From Streptococcus ovis DSM 16829 (GTDB taxonomy: Bacteria > Bacillota > Bacilli > Lactobacillales > Streptococcaceae), in the NCBI RefSeq assembly GCF_000380125.1, contig NZ_KB904562.1:236289-300288 (forward strand): 64,000 nt of DNA, in the 5' to 3' direction. The notes beneath the pieces are model-generated. The model did no database searches and was not told the DNA's origin. It saw only the letters and a list, made by a program, of their open reading frames with translations. A program made the translations under genes and the position numbers. Position 1 is the first letter of the stretch. Every line of letters starts with the position of its first letter. Shown piece after piece: positions 33,275-41,645 of this stretch.

Positions 33275-33303
33275 TTGTATTTGTTTATAAAAAGTGCTAT
33301 AAT
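33275..33303 (+). promoter_or_regulatory. Promoter for the DUF4160 pair
   Basis: TTGTAT (33275-33280), 17-bp spacer, TATAAT (33298-33303). It is placed 26 bases before the first gene of the pair, after the transfer operon. Confidence 0.6.
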
Positions 33304-33329
33304 AATAGAAAGCGAAAGGAGGGGTAATC

Positions 33330-33581
33330 ATGATGAAAGAATTTGGACTTACGGTTTTAGAAGTGTCAAAAGAAGATATTGTGAAGAATCCAAGTTATCC
33401 AGTACTTCGGATGTATGATGAAGAAGAACTAATTGGCACGTTTAGCATCCGTACAGGAGAGGTTATAGAAGATATTGACTTGGCAGATTACGATATTCGT
33501 TTTGCTCAAAAACAAATTGCAATTAATCGTGATAACTACCTTGAGACGTGGAGTGACTACGTGGGGATGTTACATGCCTAA
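33330..33581 (+). CDS. Small protein paired with DUF4160 (possible antitoxin-like)
   Basis: An 83-residue acidic protein (LRMYDEEELIGTFSIRTGEVIEDIDLADYDIRFA) beginning behind AGGAGGGGTAATC. Its last eight bases overlap the start of the DUF4160 gene. DUF4160 proteins are usually encoded next to a small DUF2442-type partner and have been listed as toxin-antitoxin-like; this protein occupies the partner position but is not clearly DUF2442. Confidence 0.6.
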   Translation: MMKEFGLTVLEVSKEDIVKNPSYPVLRMYDEEELIGTFSIRTGEVIEDIDLADYDIRFAQKQIAINRDNYLETWSDYVGMLHA

Positions 33582-33819
33582 ATATTCATTTGAAAAATAT
33601 GGAGTAGAGATTCGTCCAAATGAACACAATCATAAGGGACAAAAACCGCATGTGCATATTTATATCCATGGAGAAGAAGTTGGCTCAATGTTTTTAAATG
33701 GAGACCTTAGAGACGGTAAGTTAAAGTCCAGGGATTTGAAAGTTTTACGACAGTATGTTTTAGAGCATGCTTCGGAGTTTCAGGAACTTTGGGAAGAATA
33801 CCAAGGAAGTGCATACTAA
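33574..33819 (+). CDS. DUF4160 family protein
   Basis: An 81-residue protein with the DUF4160 pattern: NEHNHKGQKPHVHIYIHGEEVG histidine-rich strand region and a C-terminal helix LRQYVLEHASEFQELWEEYQ. The start at 33574 is chosen from the family N-terminus (MPKYSFEKYGVEIR) and coupling to the previous gene; a frame from 33475 overlaps it deeply. The coding end and the terminator after it are duplicated around the next gene. Confidence 0.75.
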   Translation: MPKYSFEKYGVEIRPNEHNHKGQKPHVHIYIHGEEVGSMFLNGDLRDGKLKSRDLKVLRQYVLEHASEFQELWEEYQGSAY

Positions 33820-33828
33820 AATAAAATA

Positions 33829-33863
33829 CCTTAAGAGCAAGTTAGAAATAACTTGTTCTTTTT
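33829..33863 (+). terminator. Terminator after the DUF4160 gene (copy 1)
   Basis: GAGCAAGTTA-GAAA-TAACTTGTTC stem followed by seven T. A diverged copy lies at 34557-34589 with compensating changes in the stem. Confidence 0.85.
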
Positions 33864-33955
33864 TTAAAAATAATTTAGGAAAATAAGACAAAAATGCTTT
33901 GTTTTTGTTTTGCTCTTTAGAAGGGGCTATAAAGGTATGAAGGAGGAGTAAATGT

Positions 33956-34501
33956 GTGAAAAAAATAGAAATTTTAACATTAATGCTTTTTACAAGTCTG
34001 TTGATGATTGCTTGTTCAAATGAAAAGAAAGAAACGAAAACAGCGACATCACAATCCAGTATTGTTAGAATCGCTGATTCACATTCTGGTTCTGATGGTA
34101 AAGTTCAGACTGATAATCAATTACAAGTGGCAGATGAATTTATGGTGACTTATATTGAACAGTCATTTGATCTTGTAAAATTAAAAGAAAAGGAAGAAAA
34201 ACTAAAAAAATACGCAGGAGATTCGTCGCTTGATGTAGCTATTCAAGAAGTTTCTTCCTTACAGATGGAAGTAATTGATTATAAGAAAAAAGGAAAAATA
34301 GAGAATATGGGTAGTGTTACCCTAATTGAGCGTGCAATACATGATGTTACTATTTATCAAAATGGAGCGTTGTATTTTGCGGATGTATCGTATTCAGAGA
34401 GCAGTCCAGCTTTTGAAGGTTCTTTTGATAGACGTAGGCAGTTTACATTTAAGATTGAAGGTAATAAAGTTATTAAATTTGAAGAAGTAATATACAAATG
34501 A
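33956..34501 (+). CDS. Predicted lipoprotein cargo
   Basis: A 181-residue protein from GTG behind GAAGGAGGAGTAAAT. It has a signal peptide with hydrophobic core ILTLMLFTSLL, lipobox MIAC (Cys at residue 20), a Ser/Thr-rich linker, a coiled-coil-like helix (about 70-105) and a beta-rich end. It stands between two copies of the DUF4160 terminator segment, so it appears to be an insertion into the ICE tail. Surface function unknown; exclusion is one guess. Confidence 0.7.
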   Translation: MKKIEILTLMLFTSLLMIACSNEKKETKTATSQSSIVRIADSHSGSDGKVQTDNQLQVADEFMVTYIEQSFDLVKLKEKEEKLKKYAGDSSLDVAIQEVSSLQMEVIDYKKKGKIENMGSVTLIERAIHDVTIYQNGALYFADVSYSESSPAFEGSFDRRRQFTFKIEGNKVIKFEEVIYK

Positions 34502-34556
34502 AAATGTAAAGATTTTGGAAAGAATACAAGGAAGTGCATACTAAAATAAAATACCT

Positions 34557-34589
34557 TAAGAGCAGGTCAGAAATGACTTGTTCTTTTTT
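34557..34589 (+). terminator. Terminator after the lipoprotein gene (copy 2)
   Basis: GAGCAGGTCA-GAAA-TGACTTGTTC stem with T-run. Compared with copy 1, one T-A pair became C-G and one A-T became G-T, so the hairpin is preserved. Confidence 0.8.
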
Positions 34590-34621
34590 ATGTTTTTAAT
34601 CAAAAGCCGAACGATTGTCAG

Positions 34622-34636
34622 ACCTGGTATCCAGGT
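34622..34636 (+). promoter_or_regulatory. Perfect palindrome upstream of the xis gene
   Basis: ACCTGG-TAT-CCAGGT, a perfect 6-3-6 inverted repeat 33 bases before the putative excisionase start. It could be an operator for control of excision genes. Confidence 0.45.
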
Positions 34637-34668
34637 AAAGTTAGTGAATAACGAATGAAAGGAAGATT

Positions 34669-35004
34669 ATGGAGGCACAGAAACAAGTATTTAATATAGA
34701 AGTCCCTATCCCATCCGATATGGTATTGATTAGTCGCTCGGAGTATTTGGATTTAATACAGAGTAATGAAATTGGTCAATGGTGGACGATTGATAAAGTA
34801 GAGGAGTTGTTGTCTATTAGTAAAAGTAAATTAGTGAATGATATTTTGTTGAATCCAAAAATTAAGAAAGAAATTGATATTGAACAAAATCCAGATGGAT
34901 TTGTTTTTTATCCAAAAGGGAAAGGTTCTCCTTATCGTTTTTTAGCGAGAAAAACAAGAGATTATTTTGATAAAAATTATCAAAAAATATTGTTAATGAT
35001 ATAA
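34669..35004 (+). CDS. xis: Putative excisionase (DUF771-type)
   Basis: A 111-residue protein with the DUF771 pattern: IPSDMVLISRSEYLDL at the start, GQWWTIDKVEELLSIS winged-helix core, ILLNPKIKKEID and FVFYPKGKG near the end. Proteins of this kind sit before integrases in streptococcal phages and ICEs and act as DNA-bending recombination directionality factors. GAAAGGAAG precedes the ATG. It is 37 bp before the preferred integrase start. Confidence 0.7.
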   Translation: MEAQKQVFNIEVPIPSDMVLISRSEYLDLIQSNEIGQWWTIDKVEELLSISKSKLVNDILLNPKIKKEIDIEQNPDGFVFYPKGKGSPYRFLARKTRDYFDKNYQKILLMI

Positions 35005-35041
35005 TGAAATGGTGATGATTTGCCATTGGAAAGGAGTTAAT

Positions 35042-36175
35042 TTGGCAAGTTTTAGACAACGTGGCAAGAAGAAATTGTGGGATTATCGCATTTTTGGTAA
35101 GGAAGGTAAGGTTATTGCCTCTAATTCGGGCTTTAAGACTAAACGTGAAGCCATGATAGAAGCAAATGAGATAGAGAGTAAACTACAGCGATCTAATCGT
35201 ATCGTTAGAATGGATAATAAAGTTACTCTTTATGAATTGTGGAAAGAGTGGTTTGAATTAGTTATTTTACCTTCAGACAAAGCGAAATCTACAAAAGATG
35301 GCTATTATTTTAGAGGAGAGGCAATTAAGAAAAAATTTTCGGATATATCAGTTATAAATTTAACTCATAGTGGTTATCAATCCCGTTTGAATGATTATGG
35401 TAAGGAGGTTTCAAGAGAGTATTTAAGTAGATTAAATAGTGATGTTAGGGCAGTTGTTAAGTTTAGTAAACGTAGTGGTTTGCTATTGACTGATTTTAGT
35501 GAGGGTGTTAAAATATTTGGCAAAGAAGGCGGTCATATTGATGATAAGTATTTGCATAGCATAGCTGAATACAAGTTATTTTTAACTTCTTTAAAAGAGA
35601 GATTTGATTATAGAGAATCTATCATGCCTTACTTGTTATATTTGCTATTTAAAACTGGTTTTAGAGTTGGTGAAGGTATGGCAGTATGTTGGTCTGATAT
35701 TGATTTTGAAAGAAAAACAATTAGGACGTACAGGCGCTTTGCGGGTGATAGACAAGAATTTTCACCACCAAAGACTGCAACCTCTATAAGAGAGATTCCA
35801 GTTGACGACGATTTATTGAGTGTTTTGAAAACACTAAAAACTGAACAGGATAAAGTGTTGTATGATCGAGAAGAGCTTGGGAAGCATGATTTAGTATTTT
35901 ATGATAGAAGGTATAAGATACCGACCAATTCGGGATTAAATAAATATTTTAGAGTTTGTTTGGCGGAACTTGGTATAGGAAGTCAGAAAATGACAGCAAC
36001 TGCAGGCAGACATACATATGGGTCTTATTTGTTGGCAAAAGGTGTTGATATTTGGGTAGTTGCTAGAATATTAGGTCATAAAGATATACAGCAGATAATT
36101 AAGACATATGGACATGTATTGCAAGAAATCATTGATAAAGAATATGATACAGTAAGGCAATATATGCTTGATTAA
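35042..36175 (+). CDS. int: Tyrosine integrase of the ICE
   Basis: A 377-residue phage-type tyrosine recombinase: an N-terminal arm-binding domain (about 1-50, SFRQRGKKKLWDYRIFGKEG), an SAM-like core-binding domain (about 60-150) and a catalytic domain with R (KTGFRVGEG), H-R (GRHTYGS), H (LGHKD) and Y (KTYGHVL). It inserts the element at tRNA-Arg. TTG at 35042 is favoured by GGAAAGGAG just upstream; the frame from 35009 would hold that site internally. It ends about 95 bp from attR. Confidence 0.9.
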   Translation: MASFRQRGKKKLWDYRIFGKEGKVIASNSGFKTKREAMIEANEIESKLQRSNRIVRMDNKVTLYELWKEWFELVILPSDKAKSTKDGYYFRGEAIKKKFSDISVINLTHSGYQSRLNDYGKEVSREYLSRLNSDVRAVVKFSKRSGLLLTDFSEGVKIFGKEGGHIDDKYLHSIAEYKLFLTSLKERFDYRESIMPYLLYLLFKTGFRVGEGMAVCWSDIDFERKTIRTYRRFAGDRQEFSPPKTATSIREIPVDDDLLSVLKTLKTEQDKVLYDREELGKHDLVFYDRRYKIPTNSGLNKYFRVCLAELGIGSQKMTATAGRHTYGSYLLAKGVDIWVVARILGHKDIQQIIKTYGHVLQEIIDKEYDTVRQYMLD

Positions 36176-36201
36176 AGAAGAATAAAGAAGCAATATAGAA
36201 A

Positions 36202-36220
36202 GACCAAATATTGACCAAAT
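36202..36220 (+). promoter_or_regulatory. Putative right arm-type integrase sites
   Basis: GACCAAAT at 36202-36209 and 36213-36220, 11 bp apart, about 50 bp inside the attR core. They mirror the GACCA pair at the left end. Confidence 0.5.
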
Positions 36221-36269
36221 GGTTGAAAAATCCTTTTAAATAGGCGTTTTATTGATGTTAAAATATTTT

Positions 36270-36282
36270 TGCAGGGGAGATA
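36270..36282 (+). repeat. attR core of the ICE
   Basis: TGCAGGGGAGATA, identical to attL at 7694-7706; the flanking bases differ on both sides, which fixes the repeat limits at 13 bp. Confidence 0.9.
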
Positions 36283-36297
36283 GAAATAAGCAGAGCT

Positions 36298-36335
36298 CCC
36301 TTTGAAATGTCATGTTTCAAAGGGCTTCTATTTTT
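36298..36335 (+). terminator. Displaced tRNA-Arg terminator
   Basis: CCCTTTGAAA (36298-36307)/TTTCAAAGGG (36315-36324) with a 7-base loop and CTTCTATTTTT. Before ICE entry it would have followed the tRNA gene by about 15 bases; it is now 28.6 kb away. Confidence 0.8.
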
Positions 36336-36377
36336 ATCGGTTAGATATAGTCAGGTGGGTTAGATTGGAGATGAAGA

Positions 36378-37088
36378 ATGATTCGGATTGCGATCGTTGA
36401 AGATGATCAGCAGTATGCTGAAACGTTGCTAGATTTTCTAGAGCGGTATGAAAAAGAAAATGGTCAACACTTTCAGGTTCAACGCTTTACAGATGGAGCA
36501 GAAATTGTGGCAAACTATCCTGAACAATTAGATATTATCTTGATGGATATTGAGATGGAGCAGATGGATGGGATGACAGCTGCGGAGAAGGTTCGATTGG
36601 TTGATAAGGAAGTCGTGATTATTTTTATCACGAATATGATGCACTATGCGATGAAGGGCTATGCGGTAGAAGCTCTGGATTATGTGTTAAAACCTATTAA
36701 TTATTTTGCATTTTCTCAACGAATTGCACGTGCACTTGAGAGGATGACAAAAAAGAGGAGTAAGCAATTGCTGATTAGTCGATATGGCAATATCAAACGG
36801 ATATCAACAGATGAATTGCTCTATGTGGAGGTCTATAATCATGATATAGAGTATCATACAGTAGATGAGGTCATCCGTGTCAGGGGAACGTTACGTTCTT
36901 TGGAAAAGGAGTTGGAAGGGCTTCCCTTTTTCCGTTGTAATAGTGGATGTTTAGTTAATCTTGATTATGTAGATGAAATGGATAGCAATGATGTACTGGT
37001 TCGTGGAGAACGGATACCAGTCAGCAGGGCTCGGCGTAAGGATTTTTTAGATCGGATGAATCATTATCTGAATGAGGTTGGAAAATAA
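36378..37088 (+). CDS. LytTR-family response regulator (AgrA/ComE-like)
   Basis: A 236-residue protein with an N-terminal receiver domain (phospho-acceptor Asp in IILMDIEMEQMDG near residue 55) and a C-terminal LytTR DNA-binding domain (about 130-236, ISTDELLYVEVYNHDIEYH, FRCNSGCLVNLDYV). LytTR regulators bind pairs of about 9-11-bp direct repeats. It overlaps the kinase start by one base (TAATG). Direct repeats of the expected form lie upstream of the GH3 gene that follows the kinase. Confidence 0.88.
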   Translation: MIRIAIVEDDQQYAETLLDFLERYEKENGQHFQVQRFTDGAEIVANYPEQLDIILMDIEMEQMDGMTAAEKVRLVDKEVVIIFITNMMHYAMKGYAVEALDYVLKPINYFAFSQRIARALERMTKKRSKQLLISRYGNIKRISTDELLYVEVYNHDIEYHTVDEVIRVRGTLRSLEKELEGLPFFRCNSGCLVNLDYVDEMDSNDVLVRGERIPVSRARRKDFLDRMNHYLNEVGK

Positions 37089-38398
37089 TGGGAACAGCTT
37101 TACAACATACGCCTGGTTTATTTTATGCCTTCGCTTATTGGTGCAGTGCCTGTCTGATTATACTGGTGAGTCCCAAACGGTTAGATTGGAAACGGTTGGT
37201 CGGTATCCAACTACTATTTCTTCTTATGTTGACATTTTTAATGGTGGTCAGTGATGGTGTAACAGTCATTTTCTTTCCAATGATGCTCCTTTATATGCTC
37301 CTGATATTAATGGATATCCATTTTACTTGTCGATATGACTGGATGACGAGTGTGTATTTTGCAGTACGCACCTTTATTATTGGGGAATTTATTGCATCAC
37401 TGACATGGCAAGTAACCTTTTATATGGCCAATATTCTGCATACACAGGTTCAATACCAGACGTATGCTATCGGAATGCTCTTGACCTTACCGATTGTGGT
37501 AGCAAGTCTATTCATTTTAGAACGCAGTCAAAAACAGTTCAATCAGCATTTGTCGATTAGCCAGCATGAAATGATTTCGACATTGATTATCGGAATGGCT
37601 GTATTTGGAATTAGTAATCTGAGTTACGTTGTTGGCGAGAGTTTTATCAGTGTGAATGTATCCAAAGAAATCTTTCTGATTCGGACGCTAGTCGATTTTG
37701 CGGGTGTTGCACTTCTAAACGCCTATCATTTTCAAATCAGTGGACTCAAAATGCGGACTGAAAAGGATAAATTGCAAGATATTCTGAATACACAGCATAT
37801 GAACTATGCCATGCTAGAGCAGAGCATGGGTGTTGTGAATCAAAAATACCATGACTTGAAATATCAGATTCAAGCGCTTCGTGAGGGGATGAGTCAGGAA
37901 GAAGGCCAGGCTTATCTAGATCAAGTTGAAAAAGAGATCAAATTTTATGAAGCTCAAAATCGGACAGGTAATCGAATTGTCGATACGATTTTAACTGGAA
38001 AGTCCATTCAATGTCAGATGAAAGAGATTGAATTTACGACTGTAGTGGATGGGCAAGCCTTAGCGTTTCTAGATGCGGTTGAGTTGATGACCCTATTGGG
38101 AAATATGCTGGACAATGCGATTGAAAGCACAGAGAAAATTACAGATCCGCATCAGAGGTTAATTCATTTAGTGGTGACAAAAACTAAAGGATTTGTTCGA
38201 ATTCGCCTAGAAAATCGCTTTGAAGGGCAACTGGAATTTATTGATAATCTCCCTAAAACAACGAAGGAGAAATCAGGCTACCATGGTTTTGGCTTGAAAA
38301 GTATTCGTTCCATTGTGCAGAAATATGGTGGCTCTTTGGAAATTGTGACGAGAGAAGGATGGTTTGAATTATCTATTCTTTTTCCACCACAAAAATAG
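37088..38398 (+). CDS. AgrC/ComD-like (HPK10) sensor histidine kinase
   Basis: A 436-residue kinase with five to six N-terminal transmembrane helices (about 10-210), the H-box YHDLKYQ near residue 255 and a GHKL ATPase domain (NMLDNAIEST, N-box; GFGLKSIR near 400). Kinases of this class commonly sense peptides. No short peptide gene is evident beside it, so the signal may be something else, perhaps linked to the neighbouring glycosidases. A LytTR regulator is its coupled partner. Confidence 0.85.
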   Translation: MGTALQHTPGLFYAFAYWCSACLIILVSPKRLDWKRLVGIQLLFLLMLTFLMVVSDGVTVIFFPMMLLYMLLILMDIHFTCRYDWMTSVYFAVRTFIIGEFIASLTWQVTFYMANILHTQVQYQTYAIGMLLTLPIVVASLFILERSQKQFNQHLSISQHEMISTLIIGMAVFGISNLSYVVGESFISVNVSKEIFLIRTLVDFAGVALLNAYHFQISGLKMRTEKDKLQDILNTQHMNYAMLEQSMGVVNQKYHDLKYQIQALREGMSQEEGQAYLDQVEKEIKFYEAQNRTGNRIVDTILTGKSIQCQMKEIEFTTVVDGQALAFLDAVELMTLLGNMLDNAIESTEKITDPHQRLIHLVVTKTKGFVRIRLENRFEGQLEFIDNLPKTTKEKSGYHGFGLKSIRSIVQKYGGSLEIVTREGWFELSILFPPQK

Positions 38399-38426
38399 CA
38401 ACGACTGATGGCAGTCAATTTTCCAA

Positions 38427-38489
38427 TTACGACAGAAAAAAGACGATTTACGACAGAAGTGTTGTAATCGTTTTCTTTTTCATTATAAT
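38427..38489 (+). promoter_or_regulatory. LytTR-type direct repeats and promoter of the GH3 gene
   Basis: TTACGACAGAA occurs at 38427-38437 and again at 38448-38458, 21 bp apart (two helical turns), just upstream of a promoter TTGTAA (38462-38467), 16 bp, TATAAT (38484-38489). This is the usual layout for LytTR response-regulator activation, so the adjacent regulator probably drives the GH3 gene. Confidence 0.7.
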
Positions 38490-38501
38490 AATCTTGTAAA
38501 A

Positions 38502-38517
38502 ACAAAACGCTTTCATG
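38502..38517 (-). promoter_or_regulatory. cre-like site upstream of the GH3 gene
   Basis: On the minus strand ATGAAAGCGTTTTGTT matches the cre core TGAAANCGNTT, but the final CA is TG. It lies in the leader just after the promoter, where CcpA would act as a roadblock. Confidence 0.4.
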
Positions 38518-38569
38518 AGTGCATGTCACAAATTGGAAGCTTTTGAACCACACAAATGGAGGTTATAAA

Positions 38570-41500
38570 ATGAAAAACTCAAGAAGAGTATTTCGAGGGA
38601 TGTCAGCTCTATTCCTGTCATCAACTGTTGCATTAGCGAGTGCTACAGGGATTGTCAATACGTGGCGCAGTTCTATTGACTTTGCTTTGGGAACATCTAG
38701 CACTGTAACAACTAGCGATGATAAATTCAAGCCTATTTATGAGACATCAGATGCATTGGTTGCAGCTCATAAGGACTTGGGTGAGCGTGTATCAGAAGAA
38801 GGAAGTGTATTGTTGAAAAATACGAATGCGGCTCTTCCTCTTCAACAGAAAAAAGTCACTCTTTTTGGAATGGGTAGCCAGTATCCGTTCCTTGGCGGTG
38901 TGATGGGAAGTACAGTAACTGGGGAAGACCAAGTTAATTTGGTGAATGCCTTGTCAGAAAAAGGTTTTGAAGTCAATCCAACGATGATGGATATTTATAA
39001 AACTTTTGGAGAAATCAAAACTGGGGAAAAGAAAACCTGGACAGGGACAGCCCCTATATTTGGTTATCGTCCAGCTGAATTTGCAACTCCGTATGAACCG
39101 TCAGAACCTGCGGTAGCAAGTTATACAACAGATGGCAAAGCAAAAGCGAATTATCAAGATAGCTTTAAAGAGTACAACGATGCAGCGATTGTCGTGATTT
39201 CACGTCCTGGTTCGGAAGGGAGTGACTACTATCCAGGTGCCGAAGGGATTGACACGAAAAAACATGAAACAGATAGTGTGTTATCTTTAAGCAAACATGA
39301 GAAAGAAGTCCTTCAATTAGCCAAAGATAACTTTGAAACAGTGGTTGTCTTGGTAAACAGTGGCTCTGTCATGGAAATCGAAGAATTGAAAGATGACGAA
39401 GCGGTTGATTCTATCCTTTACATTGGGTTTCCTGGTGCGTATGGTATGAACGGGGTGGCGGATGTGTTGAGCGGAAAAGCGAATCCTTCAGGCCATTTAG
39501 CAGACACTTATGCAGTAGACAACAGCATGGCACCAGCTGCACAAAACTTTGGTCGTATCGAACTCAAGGATCTTTCAAATATTACAGCTCCTGACTCACG
39601 GATGGGAAATCTAGCAGCGACTTCACCACTTGGAAGCTTTGGTGGCGAACCGTCAATGTCAGCTAATTTCTATCTTGTAGAAGCAGAAGGAATTTACACT
39701 GGCTACAAATACTATGAATCACGCTACTATGACAGTGTTTTAGGACAAGGAAATGCTCAGAGTGCCAAAGGGGCTTCAAATGGGGCAAGTTCTTGGGAAT
39801 ATGACAATGAAGTTAGCTATCCATTTGGTTTTGGTCTTTCTTACACCACCTTTGAACAAACATTGGATAGTGTGAAAGTTGATGAGGATGCGCAAACGGT
39901 TACGGCTACAGTGACTGTTAAAAATACAGGAGATGTAGCGGGTAAAGATGTTGCTCAATTCTATTACCAAGCACCTTACACAGATTATGATAAAGAGCAT
40001 CAGGTTGAAAAATCAGCTCTTGAATTCCTTGCAATGGGCAAGACAAAAGAATTAAAACCAGGGGAATCTGAAACTCTTACCATCACAGCAGACATGAAAT
40101 ACATGACCAGCTGGGATTCCACTGCAAAAGACGGCAAAGGTGGCCTTATCTTAGATGGCGGAGATTATTTCTTTGCAATCGGTGAAAATGCCCATGATGC
40201 AGTGAATAATATTTTGGCAGCACAAGGCAATAAAGATCTCGGTAAAGCAGATTTGGCAACGAACCATACGATTGGTACTGAAGGAAAAGTTGATGAAACA
40301 AGCTTTGCAAAATCAAAAACAACTGGCAAAGAGATAGTGAATCAATTAGAAGATGCAGACATCAACTACTACAAAGAAGATTATGCAACCTATCTGTCAC
40401 GTTCTGACTGGGAAGGAACATTCCCTAAGAAATACGATGATTTGACCATTGATGGTGATAAGGTAGAAGAATGGGTAACAAAATTAACCAATGAAATTTA
40501 CCAATTTGATGCTGACGGAGAAGTTAAATCTATGTATTTAGATGGTTCAAAAGGTAATTTAAAATTATCTGATTTAGCTGGCAGTGCTGATTCTGGAGAT
40601 CCACGCTGGGATGAATTGGTGAACCAAATTCCATTGGATGTCTTGCTTGCTAAAATCACAAAAGGTGGTAGTGTGAGTGATGTCATCGAAGAGATTGCTT
40701 CACCGCTGGTTTACCAAAATGATGGACCAAACGGATTCTCCAACATCTTGAGTTCTCGTGGAGAATATGAAGATGACAAGAATGCGAAGTGGAACATGGG
40801 AACAATGGCTAATGAAGTTGTTCTTGGAAATACCTTCAATAAAGAAATGGTCGCTGAGTGGGGACAATTGCTTGGTAATGATGGTTTGATGAGTGGTAAC
40901 TGGCTGATCTGGGCTGTTGGGGCAAATGTTCACCGCACAGCTTACAACGGTCGTAACTTTGAATACTACTCAGAAGATGACATGTTGTCGAACTACATGG
41001 CACGCGCAACAGTTGACGGTGCTTTGGAGTACGGTGTCTTAGTCGGACCAAAACACTTTGCATTCAATGACCAGGAAACACAACGTTCTGGTATTGCTAC
41101 TTACATGCATGAACAAAAAGCACGTGAAGGAGATCTTCGTGCCTTCCAAGGTGCCTTTGATGAAGGGAATGGTTTGGCAGTTATGGCATCCTTCTCACGG
41201 ATTGGGGCAACACCTGTGAATGGTTCAGTCGCAGTCTTGACCAATATTCTGCAAGATGAGTGGGGATTTGAAGGTCTGATTTCAACAGATATGAATAACA
41301 ATGCGGGATACTTCCGTCCAGAAATGCTGATCAATGCAGGGGTATCCATGATTGCTGACTTCTCAACCAACGAAACAATGAAAGAAGTAACCGAAACATG
41401 GCCATACTTTACAACTGAATTGGTGAGACAAGATGAGGCTTTTGTGGCGAAAGCGCGTGACAATATGAAACATCAATTGTATGCTTATGCACATAGTGCA

Positions 41501-41644
41501 GCTCAAAATGTTCAGACTAAGAAAGTAACGCCTTGGTGGGAAACAGCCTTCTACAGTATCATGGGTATTTCAGGAATACTCGCTCTAGTATTTGGTGGTC
41601 TTTACCTCAAACCAGGTCGTCAAGGCAAGAAAGAAGAGGTGTAA
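38570..41644 (+). CDS. Membrane-anchored family 3 glycoside hydrolase with permuted domains
   Basis: A 1024-residue beta-glycosidase. The GH3 C-terminal-type domain comes first (EEGSVLLKNTNAALPL near residue 60), then a fibronectin III-like domain (about 430-500), then the GH3 catalytic TIM barrel (about 680-960, GPKHFAFNDQETQRS and FEGLISTDM holding the nucleophile Asp). This is the circularly permuted GH3 type. A hydrophobic N-terminal segment and a C-terminal helix (SIMGISGILALVFGGLYL) anchor it outside the cell. ATG follows GGAGG. A small membrane protein is encoded one base after it. Confidence 0.85.
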   Translation: MKNSRRVFRGMSALFLSSTVALASATGIVNTWRSSIDFALGTSSTVTTSDDKFKPIYETSDALVAAHKDLGERVSEEGSVLLKNTNAALPLQQKKVTLFGMGSQYPFLGGVMGSTVTGEDQVNLVNALSEKGFEVNPTMMDIYKTFGEIKTGEKKTWTGTAPIFGYRPAEFATPYEPSEPAVASYTTDGKAKANYQDSFKEYNDAAIVVISRPGSEGSDYYPGAEGIDTKKHETDSVLSLSKHEKEVLQLAKDNFETVVVLVNSGSVMEIEELKDDEAVDSILYIGFPGAYGMNGVADVLSGKANPSGHLADTYAVDNSMAPAAQNFGRIELKDLSNITAPDSRMGNLAATSPLGSFGGEPSMSANFYLVEAEGIYTGYKYYESRYYDSVLGQGNAQSAKGASNGASSWEYDNEVSYPFGFGLSYTTFEQTLDSVKVDEDAQTVTATVTVKNTGDVAGKDVAQFYYQAPYTDYDKEHQVEKSALEFLAMGKTKELKPGESETLTITADMKYMTSWDSTAKDGKGGLILDGGDYFFAIGENAHDAVNNILAAQGNKDLGKADLATNHTIGTEGKVDETSFAKSKTTGKEIVNQLEDADINYYKEDYATYLSRSDWEGTFPKKYDDLTIDGDKVEEWVTKLTNEIYQFDADGEVKSMYLDGSKGNLKLSDLAGSADSGDPRWDELVNQIPLDVLLAKITKGGSVSDVIEEIASPLVYQNDGPNGFSNILSSRGEYEDDKNAKWNMGTMANEVVLGNTFNKEMVAEWGQLLGNDGLMSGNWLIWAVGANVHRTAYNGRNFEYYSEDDMLSNYMARATVDGALEYGVLVGPKHFAFNDQETQRSGIATYMHEQKAREGDLRAFQGAFDEGNGLAVMASFSRIGATPVNGSVAVLTNILQDEWGFEGLISTDMNNNAGYFRPEMLINAGVSMIADFSTNETMKEVTETWPYFTTELVRQDEAFVAKARDNMKHQLYAYAHSAAQNVQTKKVTPWWETAFYSIMGISGILALVFGGLYLKPGRQGKKEEV

Positions 41645-41645
41645 C

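Larger units (their letters stand above)
33787..34589 (+). repeat. Duplicated DUF4160 tail and terminator flanking the lipoprotein gene
   Basis: Copy 1 at about 33787-33863 and copy 2 at about 34510-34589 share AAGGAAGTGCATACTAAAAT and the following terminator with few differences. Copy 2 is the end of the DUF4160 coding sequence, without the rest of the gene. The interval marks the region between the repeats. Confidence 0.8.
7694..36282. mobile_element. Integrative and conjugative element in tRNA-Arg(CCU), Tn916/ICESt3 superfamily
   Basis: The element is bounded by the direct repeat TGCAGGGGAGATA at 7694-7706 (the tRNA 3' end) and 36270-36282. It is visibly more AT-rich than its flanks. It encodes a tyrosine integrase beside the right end, a DUF771-type putative Xis, ImmA/ImmR-type regulation, DUF961 proteins, TcpA coupling ATPase, an oriT-like region, MobT relaxase, and TcpC, TcpE, VirB4, VirB6 and CwlT mating proteins, all apparently intact. 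Cargo includes a toxin-antitoxin pair, a sortase with two large LPXTG proteins, a small LPXTG protein and two lipoproteins. All conjugation genes read left to right. It looks complete and potentially mobile. Confidence 0.92.
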
